DNA of 53,978 nt from NCBI GenBank assembly GCA_017520155.1, contig JAFXGR010000085.1, forward strand, positions 1 to 53,978, given 5' to 3'. The notes beneath the pieces are model-generated. The model ran no database searches. It was not told the origin of the DNA and saw nothing but the letters and a program-made list of their open reading frames with translations. Source of the stretch: Lachnospiraceae bacterium. Lineage in GTDB: Bacteria; Bacillota; Clostridia; Lachnospirales; Lachnospiraceae. A program made the translations under genes and the position numbers. Numbering within the stretch: the first letter of the stretch is position 1; every line of letters starts with the position of its first letter. Below, piece by piece: positions 46,162 through 53,978 of the stretch.

Positions 46162-47484
46162 TTAAATTTTAGATTCTTGACGAAAGGCAGAGGGAGTTTT
46201 TCCGGTGTTTTTTTTGAATTTTTTAATAAAATAAAAATAATCTTGATAGCCACAGGTTTCCCCAATTTCATTTATTCCCATTTCTGTAGTAATAAGAAGC
46301 TCTTTTGCATAATTAATTCGCAGTTCGTTCAGATATTGGGGAAGAGTAGTTCCTGTTTCCTTTTTCAATAACTGACCAATATAACAAGCATTTAACGATA
46401 ATTCTTCTGCTAATGTTTGGGAAGAAATATCGGTGGTAAAGTTTTCCTGAATATATTTAATCAGTTTTAGAAAATTACGATTGGTACAGGAAACATCCCA
46501 TTCAATATCTGTTTTGCTGTGAAGAAGTAAACAGATTTTATCGGTAAGATCATCAAAATTAGTAAATTGATAAAGAAGATGATGATGGGAATACGTAGGC
46601 TCTTGTCCTACATAACGTAAAGCACTGTTATATAAGTCGGTGGCCCAGCTGATGTGGTTTACATTAGAACTATGTAACAGCTTTTTTAATTCCTCGGGGT
46701 GAGGAAAAAGAGATTTTGCCTGTACCAGTAGCTTGTCATAATAGATAGCAGGCTGTGTAAAAATGGTGTTCTGAGGAGCGAAAAAATATTGATACGGGTA
46801 ATATAGGGACTGGATAATAGCTTCAGACAGATCTTCAATACACACCGGCTGAGGATGAAGGTACACACCTTTAAAAACACTGTTATTATGCTCTTTTGAT
46901 ACTACATAGGGCGTGGAAGATAAATAGATATATTCATTAAGTCCAAAACGCCTTGAAAAGCTTGAAAATACAGGCTGACTACTAATGGAGCTGGCAATAT
47001 AATAAGGCCAAGACAATCCCTGTTTTTGCAAAAAAGTAGAAAGAAGAGCAATATTATTTTCGTAGATTAACTCAATAAAATCCTGAGAAATAGAAGTAGC
47101 CTGTTCAGGAGAGATTCTACTGATGGCTTTTTTTATATAAAGAGATAGTTCATCATAATCAATGGGTTTTAGGCAGTATCCGATTGCTCCGTAATGAATA
47201 GATTTTTGGGCATAGGAAAAATCTGCATATCCACTGATGATAATTAGTTGTATATTAGGATTTATATTTAAAATGCGTGAACATAAAACCAGTCCATTAA
47301 AGGGAGGCATATCAATATCTGTAATCACAATTTGTATAGGATTATTTTTTATAAATTCCAAAGCAGAAATACTATCAGTAAAAGTTCCAACTAAAGAGGC
47401 GTCTAGGGATTCCCATTCAATTCCCCATTTTATAGATTCGATTACCATTGGTTCGTCGTCAACGATAATAACAGAAACAGACAT
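46162..47484 (-). CDS. YesN-type response regulator with AraC domain (system 2)
   Basis: This 440-residue protein has a receiver domain at about 1-125 with Asp9-Asp10 and phosphoacceptor Asp56 (IVITDIDMPPFNG). The YSN-specific middle region (about 130-330) is followed by an AraC DNA-binding domain (about 340-440: SQTLAEELSLNACYIGQLLK and INEIGETCGYQDYFYFIKKF). AAAAGGAG precedes ATG 47484 and lies within the end of the kinase gene, so the two are coupled. It is predicted to activate the divergent GH20/ABC operon. Confidence 0.9.
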   Translation of the reverse strand: MSVSVIIVDDEPMVIESIKWGIEWESLDASLVGTFTDSISALEFIKNNPIQIVITDIDMPPFNGLVLCSRILNINPNIQLIIISGYADFSYAQKSIHYGAIGYCLKPIDYDELSLYIKKAISRISPEQATSISQDFIELIYENNIALLSTFLQKQGLSWPYYIASSISSQPVFSSFSRRFGLNEYIYLSSTPYVVSKEHNNSVFKGVYLHPQPVCIEDLSEAIIQSLYYPYQYFFAPQNTIFTQPAIYYDKLLVQAKSLFPHPEELKKLLHSSNVNHISWATDLYNSALRYVGQEPTYSHHHLLYQFTNFDDLTDKICLLLHSKTDIEWDVSCTNRNFLKLIKYIQENFTTDISSQTLAEELSLNACYIGQLLKKETGTTLPQYLNELRINYAKELLITTEMGINEIGETCGYQDYFYFIKKFKKNTGKTPSAFRQESKI

Positions 47485-47489
47485 ATTGG

Positions 47490-49223
47490 TTATTCTCCTT
47501 TTTGTTGTATTTTTTTTAATCGTAATGTAATTTTTGTACCTTCCTGGGGAGCACTATCAATAGAAAGACCATAAGGTTTTCCATACATAAGCTGAATTCT
47601 CATATGTACATTAGTTATTCCGATATGCTGGGGGTCAGAAGAAGTAGGGTATTGAAGACATTTTTTTAACTGCTGCAAGACTTTAGGCTCAATTCCGATA
47701 CCGTCGTCTTGTATCACTAAAATCAGATCCTCATCCTGAAAGAAGCTTCCCAGATAAATAGTTGTGGTTTCTGTTCGTTTTTCTACAGAGTGATAAAATG
47801 CATTTTCCAAAAGAGGCTGTAGAATCATGCTTAGTACAGGCATGGAAAGGGTAGGTTCAGAAAAATTATATATGATAGATACTTTATGGGCGAAGCGTAT
47901 TTTTTGTATATCCACATACGCTTGAACAAATTTTATCTCTTCGGATAAAGGGACGAGATTTTTCCCCTTAATGCAATAGCGAAATATTTTCCCCAAATTA
48001 TTAGCAATGGTAGCAGCAGCAGGGAGACCATTTTTCATACAAAGACCCTGGAGGGTTTCCAAAGAATTATATAGAAAATGAGGATTGATCTGACTACGAA
48101 GCAGAGCAATTTCCATTTCTTGCTTAGCCATTTGCGTTTCGTATAAGGTTTTTGTGGTATTGATCAAAGTGGTGGAACGATATTCCAGTTCCTGAATCAT
48201 GTGGTTCATGGCCTGAGACAGTTGGTAAACCTCATAATTGCCATACACTGTTAATGATTTTTCCCGAAGGTTATTGGTATCATTAGAAATGGTTTCCATA
48301 AATTTTTGTAAAGCATAAATGGGAATCACAATATTATGATATACCATAGTTATAACGATTATAAGAATGAAAATAGTAGTAGTACTAAGAATTAAAATTA
48401 GTATTTGAATAAGGCGAACATCTTGCAGTAAAGCTTTCTTATCAATACAGCTTAGTAAATATAGAGGAGAGTCTTGTATTGTACTGGTTCGGATTAAATA
48501 TTGAAAAGTATCAATAGTTGATTGCCGCTGATGGGAATCGTAAATATCTATAACAGAGACTGCTGTCTCAGAAGTACAATTAATAGGATAAAAGTTACCG
48601 GTATTATCCATAAGAATAAAGCTGGTATCCTCTATTGTAGTATTCCTCATCCAGTTCAGCTTATTTAGTTGAAAGGATAAAATACAGTAACCGATTTCTT
48701 TGGAATAATCACTTCCTGAGGCATTGGAATAGAGGGGGGAAACATAACGGACAATATCGTAGGATTGATGAATAAAGTGACGTTGGGTGATTCCCACACA
48801 AGCAGAAAAAGAATTATTGCTGGAGGCAATAAGAGAATTAATATCCCCTTGGCTTAAGTAATTAGAGTAGAGCCGATGCCCGGAAAGAGCAATATCATCT
48901 AATTGAGGATAAATGATATGAATTCCCGTAAGAAGGGAATCTAACTCACGTACATTCTCATAGAAAGAAGAGGAATTATTACTGTGAAGAAAGTACTGTG
49001 TCTGCTGGTTATATTGTAAGTAGTTAAAAATAGAAGCGGCATTTTCATGCAGATAAGTTATTTCTGCCATAATTTTTTCTGCTGTGTTATCAGCATATTG
49101 AATATTTTTTTCTAAAACCACTTTACCGGCCATATCCGTGATAGTTATATTAATCAATAAAAATGCGATAAATACAATTAATAATACAATGAAAAACTGT
49201 TGTTTAATCTTTAGTTTGTGCAT
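47490..49223 (-). CDS. YesM-type sensor histidine kinase (system 2)
   Basis: TM1 (about 8-28) and TM2 (about 272-298) bracket an extracellular sensor domain. A HAMP segment (about 300-350) and coiled coil lead to the His_kinase domain RSQINPHFLYNSLETLQG with His382. The HATPase carries LENAFYHSVEKR (N box), VIQDDGIGIEP (G1) and HIGITNVHMRIQLMYG. It has 577 residues and is similar in plan to kinase 1 but not closely similar in sequence outside the motifs. It is divergent from the GH20 gene across a 186-bp control region. Confidence 0.9.
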   Translation of the reverse strand: MHKLKIKQQFFIVLLIVFIAFLLINITITDMAGKVVLEKNIQYADNTAEKIMAEITYLHENAASIFNYLQYNQQTQYFLHSNNSSSFYENVRELDSLLTGIHIIYPQLDDIALSGHRLYSNYLSQGDINSLIASSNNSFSACVGITQRHFIHQSYDIVRYVSPLYSNASGSDYSKEIGYCILSFQLNKLNWMRNTTIEDTSFILMDNTGNFYPINCTSETAVSVIDIYDSHQRQSTIDTFQYLIRTSTIQDSPLYLLSCIDKKALLQDVRLIQILILILSTTTIFILIIVITMVYHNIVIPIYALQKFMETISNDTNNLREKSLTVYGNYEVYQLSQAMNHMIQELEYRSTTLINTTKTLYETQMAKQEMEIALLRSQINPHFLYNSLETLQGLCMKNGLPAAATIANNLGKIFRYCIKGKNLVPLSEEIKFVQAYVDIQKIRFAHKVSIIYNFSEPTLSMPVLSMILQPLLENAFYHSVEKRTETTTIYLGSFFQDEDLILVIQDDGIGIEPKVLQQLKKCLQYPTSSDPQHIGITNVHMRIQLMYGKPYGLSIDSAPQEGTKITLRLKKIQQKGE

Positions 49224-49409
49224 AAAAACTTCCTCTATTAAAATTGGAGATCCTATTATGTAGCATTATACTTTATTTGTTTTAGTTAATTCAACTTAAA
49301 TTATTAAGATTAAGACCGAAAGTCTATTACTTTCTCTCTTTACTAATGATGTACTGATTGGTAAAGAGAGAAAGGAAAAATAAAAGAAGATTTAAAGGAG
49401 GATGAGAAG
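49224..49409. promoter_or_regulatory. Divergent control region of module 2
   Basis: This AT-rich region separates kinase 2 (-) from the GH20 gene (+). It holds a small dyad AGAC-CGAAA-GTCT (about 49313-49325) directly before the 17-bp hairpin at 49330-49374, and AAAGGAGG as the GH20 SD. The regulator's binding sites are expected here but were not identified. Confidence 0.5.
49330..49374 (+). promoter_or_regulatory. 17-bp stem-loop in the GH20 leader
   Basis: CTTTCTCTCTTTACTAA (49330-49346) pairs with TTGGTAAAGAGAGAAAG (49358-49374), with one G-T pair and an 11-base loop. No T-run follows, and the SD is 20 bases downstream. An RNA control element or an operator is more likely than a terminator. 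Confidence 0.65.
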
Positions 49410-51251
49410 ATGTATCTGATACCAACGCCAAAAAAAATGAAACCGTTAAAGGGCAATTTTGTTTTATCCCATAGAGGACTGATTTGCCTTGATGAAAAAG
49501 AGGATCAACTGCAGACACAAGGAGCTTTACTTTTAAAGAAAGAACTGGAAGAGAGCCTGGGTTTTTCATACTATATAGTAAAAAAGCAGGACAAGGCAGA
49601 GTTTATTTTTAAAATACAGGAAACTTTGGAGGAAGAATCCTATGTTGTTGAAATTACAGATCAGGTTATAATTTACGGGAAAAGTGGAAAAGAACTCTTG
49701 TATGGAGTACAGACCTTGCGACAGATAATATCTCAGGAAGGTGCTGTTCTTAAAAAAGTTAAAATAGAGGATGCTCCCATATTTAAAAACAGAGGGTTTT
49801 ATCATGATATTACCAGAGGCCGGATTCCTACGCTGGAATGGTTAAAAAAGCTGGCAGATACTCTCAGTTATTATAAAATTAATCAGCTTCAGCTTTATGT
49901 GGAGCATAGTTTCTTATTTCCTGCGTTGAGCGAAATGTGGAGAGATGATACTCCTCTTAGGGCAGAAGAAATTATGGAATTTGATGAGTACTGTAAGAAC
50001 AGAGGAATTGAACTTATTCCTTCCATGGCTTCCTTTGGACATCTGTATAAGTTGCTTCGAACGAAGCAATATTCTTACCTAAGTGAAATAGAAGGAAGGG
50101 GAGAAGATGAATTTGGACTAGTGGACCGGATGCGTCATCATACTCTGGATATTTCGAATGAAGATAGCTTTGTATTGGTTAAAAAGATGATATTAGAATA
50201 TATGAGTTTATTTACTACAAAAAAGTTTAATCTATGTGCAGACGAAACCTTTGATCTGGGAAAAGGAAGAAATAAAAAAAGAGCTCAAGAAGAAGGCGTT
50301 GAAGCTTTATACATGGAATTTGTAAAAAAGCTTTGCAATCTTGTGGTTATGGAGGGACACATTCCCATGCTTTGGGGGGATATTATGTTGGAGTTTCCTG
50401 AACTGGCAGCCGAACTGCCGGGGGAAACCATTTGTCTGAACTGGAACTATGAGAAGTATGTTAAAGAGGATTCAACACGGATCTATGCAGAAAACAAAGT
50501 AAATCAGTATGTTTGTCCTGGTGTCAGTGGATGGGATAAGCTGATTAATGATTACGATACTGCGTATTATAATATCAGAAATATGTGCAGATATGGGAAA
50601 CAGTATAAAGCGGTAGGGGTTCTCAATACAGATTGGGGAGATTTTGGACATCTGAATCCTCCCTCCCATAGTTTTCCGGCAATGATATATGGAGCAGAAG
50701 GTTCTTGGAATGGTGACCTGTTGGATAAAGAAGAGATGAATAAAGCCATATCTACACTTTATTTTAGAGATTCATCCGGGAAAATTATGAAGATTTTATA
50801 TAGCCTTAGTGAAGAATACGAAGGTTTCAATTGGTATGATCTTGTATGGTGGAAAGAAAAACTCGCCAATGATAAGGAGGGTCTATATGCAAAGGAAGCT
50901 GGCAATATCATGGCAAGAGGAAAAAAACAAAAAGAGGTAAAAGAAAAACTGGAACAAGGAATATTACAGATAAAGACGGAAATGATGTATTTGGATTCAC
51001 AGATGAGGCGGGAGATTTATTCCTATCTTCATGGACTGGAAGGAATGATTTTATTTCATAAAATTGGAGGTTATCTTTTGGAACGTGAGGAGGGAAGGAT
51101 AAGATTTGATAATGGATTAGCATCCAAGCTGGAGGAATGGTATTTGGAATATAAGAGATTATGGAGAAAAAGCAGTAAAGAATCAGAGCTTTACCGAATT
51201 GGAGAGGTAATCTTTTGGTATGCAGATCTTTTAAGAGAGAGAAGAAACTAA
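49410..51251 (+). CDS. Intracellular GH20-like beta-N-acetylhexosaminidase
   Basis: This 613-residue protein starts with an alpha/beta N-terminal domain typical of GH20 (MYLIPTPKKMKPLKG ... LYGVQTLRQII, about 1-120). The barrel follows: FKNRGFYHDITRGRIPTLEW, INQLQLYVEHSF, GIELIPSMASFGHL, and the catalytic Asp278-Glu279 pair in NLCADETFDLGKG, then HIPMLWGDIM and LNTDWGDFGH. Residues past about 500 are helical. The DE pair lacks the usual GG before it (CADE instead of GGDE). No signal peptide is present, so imported HexNAc-containing oligosaccharides are the expected substrate. SD AAAGGAGG. Confidence 0.85.
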   Translation: MYLIPTPKKMKPLKGNFVLSHRGLICLDEKEDQLQTQGALLLKKELEESLGFSYYIVKKQDKAEFIFKIQETLEEESYVVEITDQVIIYGKSGKELLYGVQTLRQIISQEGAVLKKVKIEDAPIFKNRGFYHDITRGRIPTLEWLKKLADTLSYYKINQLQLYVEHSFLFPALSEMWRDDTPLRAEEIMEFDEYCKNRGIELIPSMASFGHLYKLLRTKQYSYLSEIEGRGEDEFGLVDRMRHHTLDISNEDSFVLVKKMILEYMSLFTTKKFNLCADETFDLGKGRNKKRAQEEGVEALYMEFVKKLCNLVVMEGHIPMLWGDIMLEFPELAAELPGETICLNWNYEKYVKEDSTRIYAENKVNQYVCPGVSGWDKLINDYDTAYYNIRNMCRYGKQYKAVGVLNTDWGDFGHLNPPSHSFPAMIYGAEGSWNGDLLDKEEMNKAISTLYFRDSSGKIMKILYSLSEEYEGFNWYDLVWWKEKLANDKEGLYAKEAGNIMARGKKQKEVKEKLEQGILQIKTEMMYLDSQMRREIYSYLHGLEGMILFHKIGGYLLEREEGRIRFDNGLASKLEEWYLEYKRLWRKSSKESELYRIGEVIFWYADLLRERRN

Positions 51252-51451
51252 AGAAAGGATAATCAACCTTTAGGAAATAGAAAAATAAGGATAATTACAT
51301 TTTGTATAAAAAATAGACATAATCTAAAAAAAAAACAGTATATTTAAACATAGCATAAAAAAATAACATGTAAAATCTGTAATATATCTATACTAAAAAT
51401 AATAAATAAATTATAAAATACTTCTAAACTTAGGAAAGAGAGTATTACAAA
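51252..51451. other. Very AT-rich spacer before the module 2 permeases
   Basis: These 200 bp contain long A-tracts and TATA-like steps but no hairpin or reading frame. An internal promoter is possible. Confidence 0.4.
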
Positions 51452-52414
51452 ATGAAAAGAATAGAAAAAGTGGTTCTAAATCCTGAGCTGAAAAAAAGAA
51501 ATAGGCAGCTGATGTGGCGTCAAATCAGAAATGATAAGCTATTATATTTAATGCTATTTCCGGTAATTCTATGGTATTTGATTTTCTGCTATTTACCAAT
51601 GGGAGGCTTAAGTCTTGCATTTAAGACATTCCGGTATGATACGGGAATCTGGTTTAGTCCATGGAATGGAATCGGGCATTTTAAAGAAATGTTTTCCGAT
51701 GATCTTTTCTGGAGAGCTTTAAAAAATACATTAGTATTTGCCGGAGGAAAATTACTCTTCCTTTTTCCTATACCAATTATTTTAGCAACCATATTGAATG
51801 AATTAAGATCTAACAAACTGAGAAGAATTTACCAGACAATTTTGACGTTCCCACATTTTATAACCTGGGTGGTACTATCCGGAATCTTAATTAGTTTTTT
51901 TAGCTCCAATGGTGTAGTAAACGGAATCCTAAGTATATTTAATATGCCTGCCATAACACCGTTATCAACAGTGCAGTATTTTCGTCCTTTTATTTGGTTG
52001 TCTTTTCTTTGGAAAGAATTGGGATGGGATACCATCATATATTTGGCAGCTTTTGCGGGAATTGATCCGGGACTATATGAGGCAGCAAGTATTGATGGAG
52101 CCAATCGTTTTCAGAAAATGATACATATCTCCTGGCCGGGAATTAGAGGCACTGTTTGTATCATGCTTATTCTTGCAGCAGGAAGCCTAATGACCAGTGG
52201 AGCCAGCTTTGATCAGGTATTTAACTTATATTCACAGCCGGTTTATGAAGTGGCGGATACCATTGATACCTATGTATATCGTGCTTCTTTCGGTATGGGG
52301 ATGAACTTGGGATATACAACAGCAATCAGTTTCCTTAAGTCAGTAATTAATATTATTTTAATTGTAATTGCCAATAAGATTGTAACAAAAATGGGAGAAC
52401 CGGGATTATATTAA
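51452..52414 (+). CDS. ABC polysaccharide permease, LplB-like (module 2)
   Basis: Six membrane helices in 320 residues. The N-terminal LLYLMLFPVILWYLIFCYLP with GGLSLAFKTFR is typical of the LplB subfamily. The EAA loop is DPGLYEAASIDGANRFQKMI. This pair of permeases imports complex oligosaccharides in related genomes, again with a shared MsmX-type ATPase not present here. Confidence 0.92.
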   Translation: MKRIEKVVLNPELKKRNRQLMWRQIRNDKLLYLMLFPVILWYLIFCYLPMGGLSLAFKTFRYDTGIWFSPWNGIGHFKEMFSDDLFWRALKNTLVFAGGKLLFLFPIPIILATILNELRSNKLRRIYQTILTFPHFITWVVLSGILISFFSSNGVVNGILSIFNMPAITPLSTVQYFRPFIWLSFLWKELGWDTIIYLAAFAGIDPGLYEAASIDGANRFQKMIHISWPGIRGTVCIMLILAAGSLMTSGASFDQVFNLYSQPVYEVADTIDTYVYRASFGMGMNLGYTTAISFLKSVINIILIVIANKIVTKMGEPGLY

Positions 52415-52427
52415 AGGAGTTTTAAAA

Positions 52428-53318
52428 GTGAAAGAAAAAAGTATGAAAAAGAAAAAACAGGGAGCCTTTGATATAATTATCGTAGTTATTTTAACAATCA
52501 TGGCATTGATTACCCTGTTTCCTCTTTACTATGTTTTAATTGTTTCTGTATCTGATCCAGAATCAATTGCAAATCATGTGCCCTATTTATGGCCTCATGT
52601 ATTTGATTTTGAATCTTATAAGGTGGTATTTACGGAAGGAAAATTTGTAAAATCCTTTATGAACTCTGTTTTTGTTACGGTAGTAGGTACTTTAGTAAAT
52701 ATGACACTATCTGTTTTTGGAGCTTATGCGCTATCAAAAAAGAAGCTGGTGGGACGTAGATTTTTCCTTACTTTGATTATTTTTACAATGTTATTTAGCG
52801 GAGGTATGATTCCTTTTTATTTGATAGTAAATAGTTTAAAGTTAAATAACACATTGTGGTCTATGATTTTACCCTGTGCTATAAACACCTTCTATTTGAT
52901 TATCATGAAGAATTATTTTATGAGCATTCCGGAAAGCTTGGAAGATGCGGCACGAATAGATGGTGCTAACAATATTCAAATTTTATTACAGGTAGTACTT
53001 CCAATATCAATGCCTTTTATTGCAACTTTTATGTTGTTCTATTCTGTAGAGCGTTGGAACGAGTGGTGGAATGCATTATTGTTTATTAATGAGTCAGATT
53101 ATCAGCCGTTGCAGATCTATATGAGAGAAATTCTTGTGAATTTTAATAACCAATTATCTCCTCAAGCACAAGCAGTTGTGGGGCAGGGACAGAGGGCTAA
53201 TTTTCAAGCAATCCAGATGGCAACAATTGTAGTGTCTACACTTCCTATTCTTTGTGTATACCCCTTTGTTCAGAAGCATTTTGTAAAGGGAATGTTGGTT
53301 GGTTCTGTAAAAGAATAG
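52428..53318 (+). CDS. ABC polysaccharide permease, YtcP/LplC-like (module 2)
   Basis: This 296-residue protein starts at GTG 52428 after AAAGGAG (seven-base gap). It has six helices, the EAA loop IPESLEDAARIDGANNIQIL, and the C-terminal PFVQKHFVKGMLVGSVKE that is typical of the YtcP group. It is separated from the LplB-like gene by 13 bases and from the binding protein by a 184-base spacer with hairpins. Confidence 0.92.
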   Translation: MKEKSMKKKKQGAFDIIIVVILTIMALITLFPLYYVLIVSVSDPESIANHVPYLWPHVFDFESYKVVFTEGKFVKSFMNSVFVTVVGTLVNMTLSVFGAYALSKKKLVGRRFFLTLIIFTMLFSGGMIPFYLIVNSLKLNNTLWSMILPCAINTFYLIIMKNYFMSIPESLEDAARIDGANNIQILLQVVLPISMPFIATFMLFYSVERWNEWWNALLFINESDYQPLQIYMREILVNFNNQLSPQAQAVVGQGQRANFQAIQMATIVVSTLPILCVYPFVQKHFVKGMLVGSVKE

Positions 53319-53351
53319 AAATGCGGTGCTAAGAATATAGCAAAAATACTA

Positions 53352-53381
53352 TAACTATTCAGCAGAAGACTGAACTGTTAC
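53352..53381. repeat. Imperfect palindrome of the CTGAA-nn-GTTAC family
   Basis: TAACTATTCAG (53352-53362) and CTGAACTGTTA (53370-53380) pair at 9 of 11 positions. The arms match single copies at 10833, 11325 and 45892. Confidence 0.55.
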
Positions 53382-53443
53382 AAAGTACTTGATATATGCC
53401 GTTAAGAACGGTTTATATAAAAACTATATATGTTATAAGGAGC

Positions 53444-53482
53444 ATGGACTGTAGAACTTTTATTACACTAAATATAGTCCAT
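53444..53482 (+). other. Short dyad in the leader of the module 2 binding protein
   Basis: ATGGACT ... AGTCCAT, a 7-bp inverted repeat with a long loop, 20 bases before the SD. Its role is unclear. Confidence 0.35.
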
Positions 53483-53502
53483 ACTTCGGAAATGGAGGAT
53501 TT

Positions 53503-53978
53503 ATGAAATTAAAAAAAATAATGTCATGGGTATTACTTATGACTATGTCAGTATCTCTATTTACCGGATGTGGTAAATCGGATACAGCAGCTTCCGGAGA
53601 AAATGCTGTACAGTCGTCGGAAAGTGGATCTTCAGAAAAGTCAGAAGTAAGCGTAGCTTTTTGGGATATCGAAAATTTGGTTTCCAAAGGAGCAGATGAT
53701 AAGATTTTACAAGCTATTGAAGATGGATCCAATGTAAAAATTAAACCCATTAACACAACCTGGGATGACTATCGTGATAAAATTCAGCTTTGGGCATCTT
53801 CCAATCAGCTGCCGGATATGTTTGCCATTGATGTAATTGGCTCCAACTATTATTATGACTGGATTGAACAGGGAGTAGTGTCTCCATTACCCGATGACCT
53901 TTCTAAATGGCCAACCTTACAGAAATATATGTCTCAGCCTGATGTGGAAGCATTAAGAGCTCCGGATGGAAAAATGTA
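53503..53978 (+). CDS. Lipoprotein solute-binding protein of module 2, truncated by the window end
   Basis: ATG 53503 follows GGAGGAT. The signal peptide MKLKKIMSWVLLMTMSVSLF ends in lipobox FTGC (Cys about 23), followed by a Ser/Glu-rich linker and the start of a family 1 binding domain (EVSVAFWDIENLVSKGADD, LQAIEDGSNVKIKPINTTWD, WASSNQLPDMFAIDVIG). About 158 codons are visible and the frame is still open at the last base. Its order after LplB/YtcP-type permeases fits LplA-like binding proteins of this importer class. Confidence 0.92.
   Translation, partial: MKLKKIMSWVLLMTMSVSLFTGCGKSDTAASGENAVQSSESGSSEKSEVSVAFWDIENLVSKGADDKILQAIEDGSNVKIKPINTTWDDYRDKIQLWASSNQLPDMFAIDVIGSNYYYDWIEQGVVSPLPDDLSKWPTLQKYMSQPDVEALRAPDGKM

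Overview
The window looks like chromosomal DNA from a low-GC, spore-forming, anaerobic Firmicute, most likely a gut Lachnospiraceae (Blautia/Roseburia-like). The evidence is AT-rich third codon positions and spacers, strong AGGAGG ribosome binding sites, the sporulation genes spoVG and spoVT, a SleB-type wall hydrolase, a GlgC/GlgD pair, YesM/YesN-type sugar two-component systems, and an F-type ATP synthase whose c subunit carries the sodium-binding signature. I saw no phage, insertion sequence, CRISPR array, tRNA or rRNA.

Layout. 1-3383 (+): end of a Sua5/TsaC gene, rpiB, upp, a dCMP deaminase and a coiled-coil SleB-like hydrolase. 3554-10721 (+): complete ATP synthase operon (atpZ, atpI, atpB-E-F-H-A-G-D-C). 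10970-15655 (+): a small unknown protein, a Methyltransf_32-type methyltransferase coupled to an 841-residue exported protein, and a preQ1-riboswitch-controlled queT. 15726-20661 (-): prs, dnaI, dnaD and murC, with a dense DnaA-box cluster in the dnaD upstream region. 20971-30798 (+): glgC-glgD, spoVG, pth-mfd, an EAL protein, tdk and spoVT. 31168-34570 (+): a membrane sensor with no output domain, overlapping a 7TM diguanylate cyclase, followed by a 94-bp tandem repeat.

34937-53978 is a carbohydrate region made of two similar modules. Module 1 (+): YesM-type kinase, YesN-type regulator and a lipoprotein binding protein (a translationally coupled probable sensing unit), then a second, related binding protein, two permeases, a Gfo/Idh/MocA oxidoreductase and a GH29 alpha-L-fucosidase; a GNAT_C-type acyltransferase follows. 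Module 2: a kinase/regulator pair on the minus strand, divergent from a GH20-like hexosaminidase, LplB/YtcP-type permeases and a binding protein cut by the window end. Both glycosidases lack signal peptides and neither module encodes an ABC ATPase. The inferred picture is uptake of small fucose- and HexNAc-containing glycans through a shared ATPase encoded elsewhere, with cleavage in the cytoplasm.

The most unusual items are the abutting DnaA boxes in front of dnaD-dnaI-prs, the 94-bp tandem repeat with compensatory changes (part of which recurs in the atp leader), the binding protein wired to a kinase/regulator pair, the output-less sensor paired with a cyclase, the degenerate C39-like exported protein, and a 17-bp hairpin in the GH20 leader.
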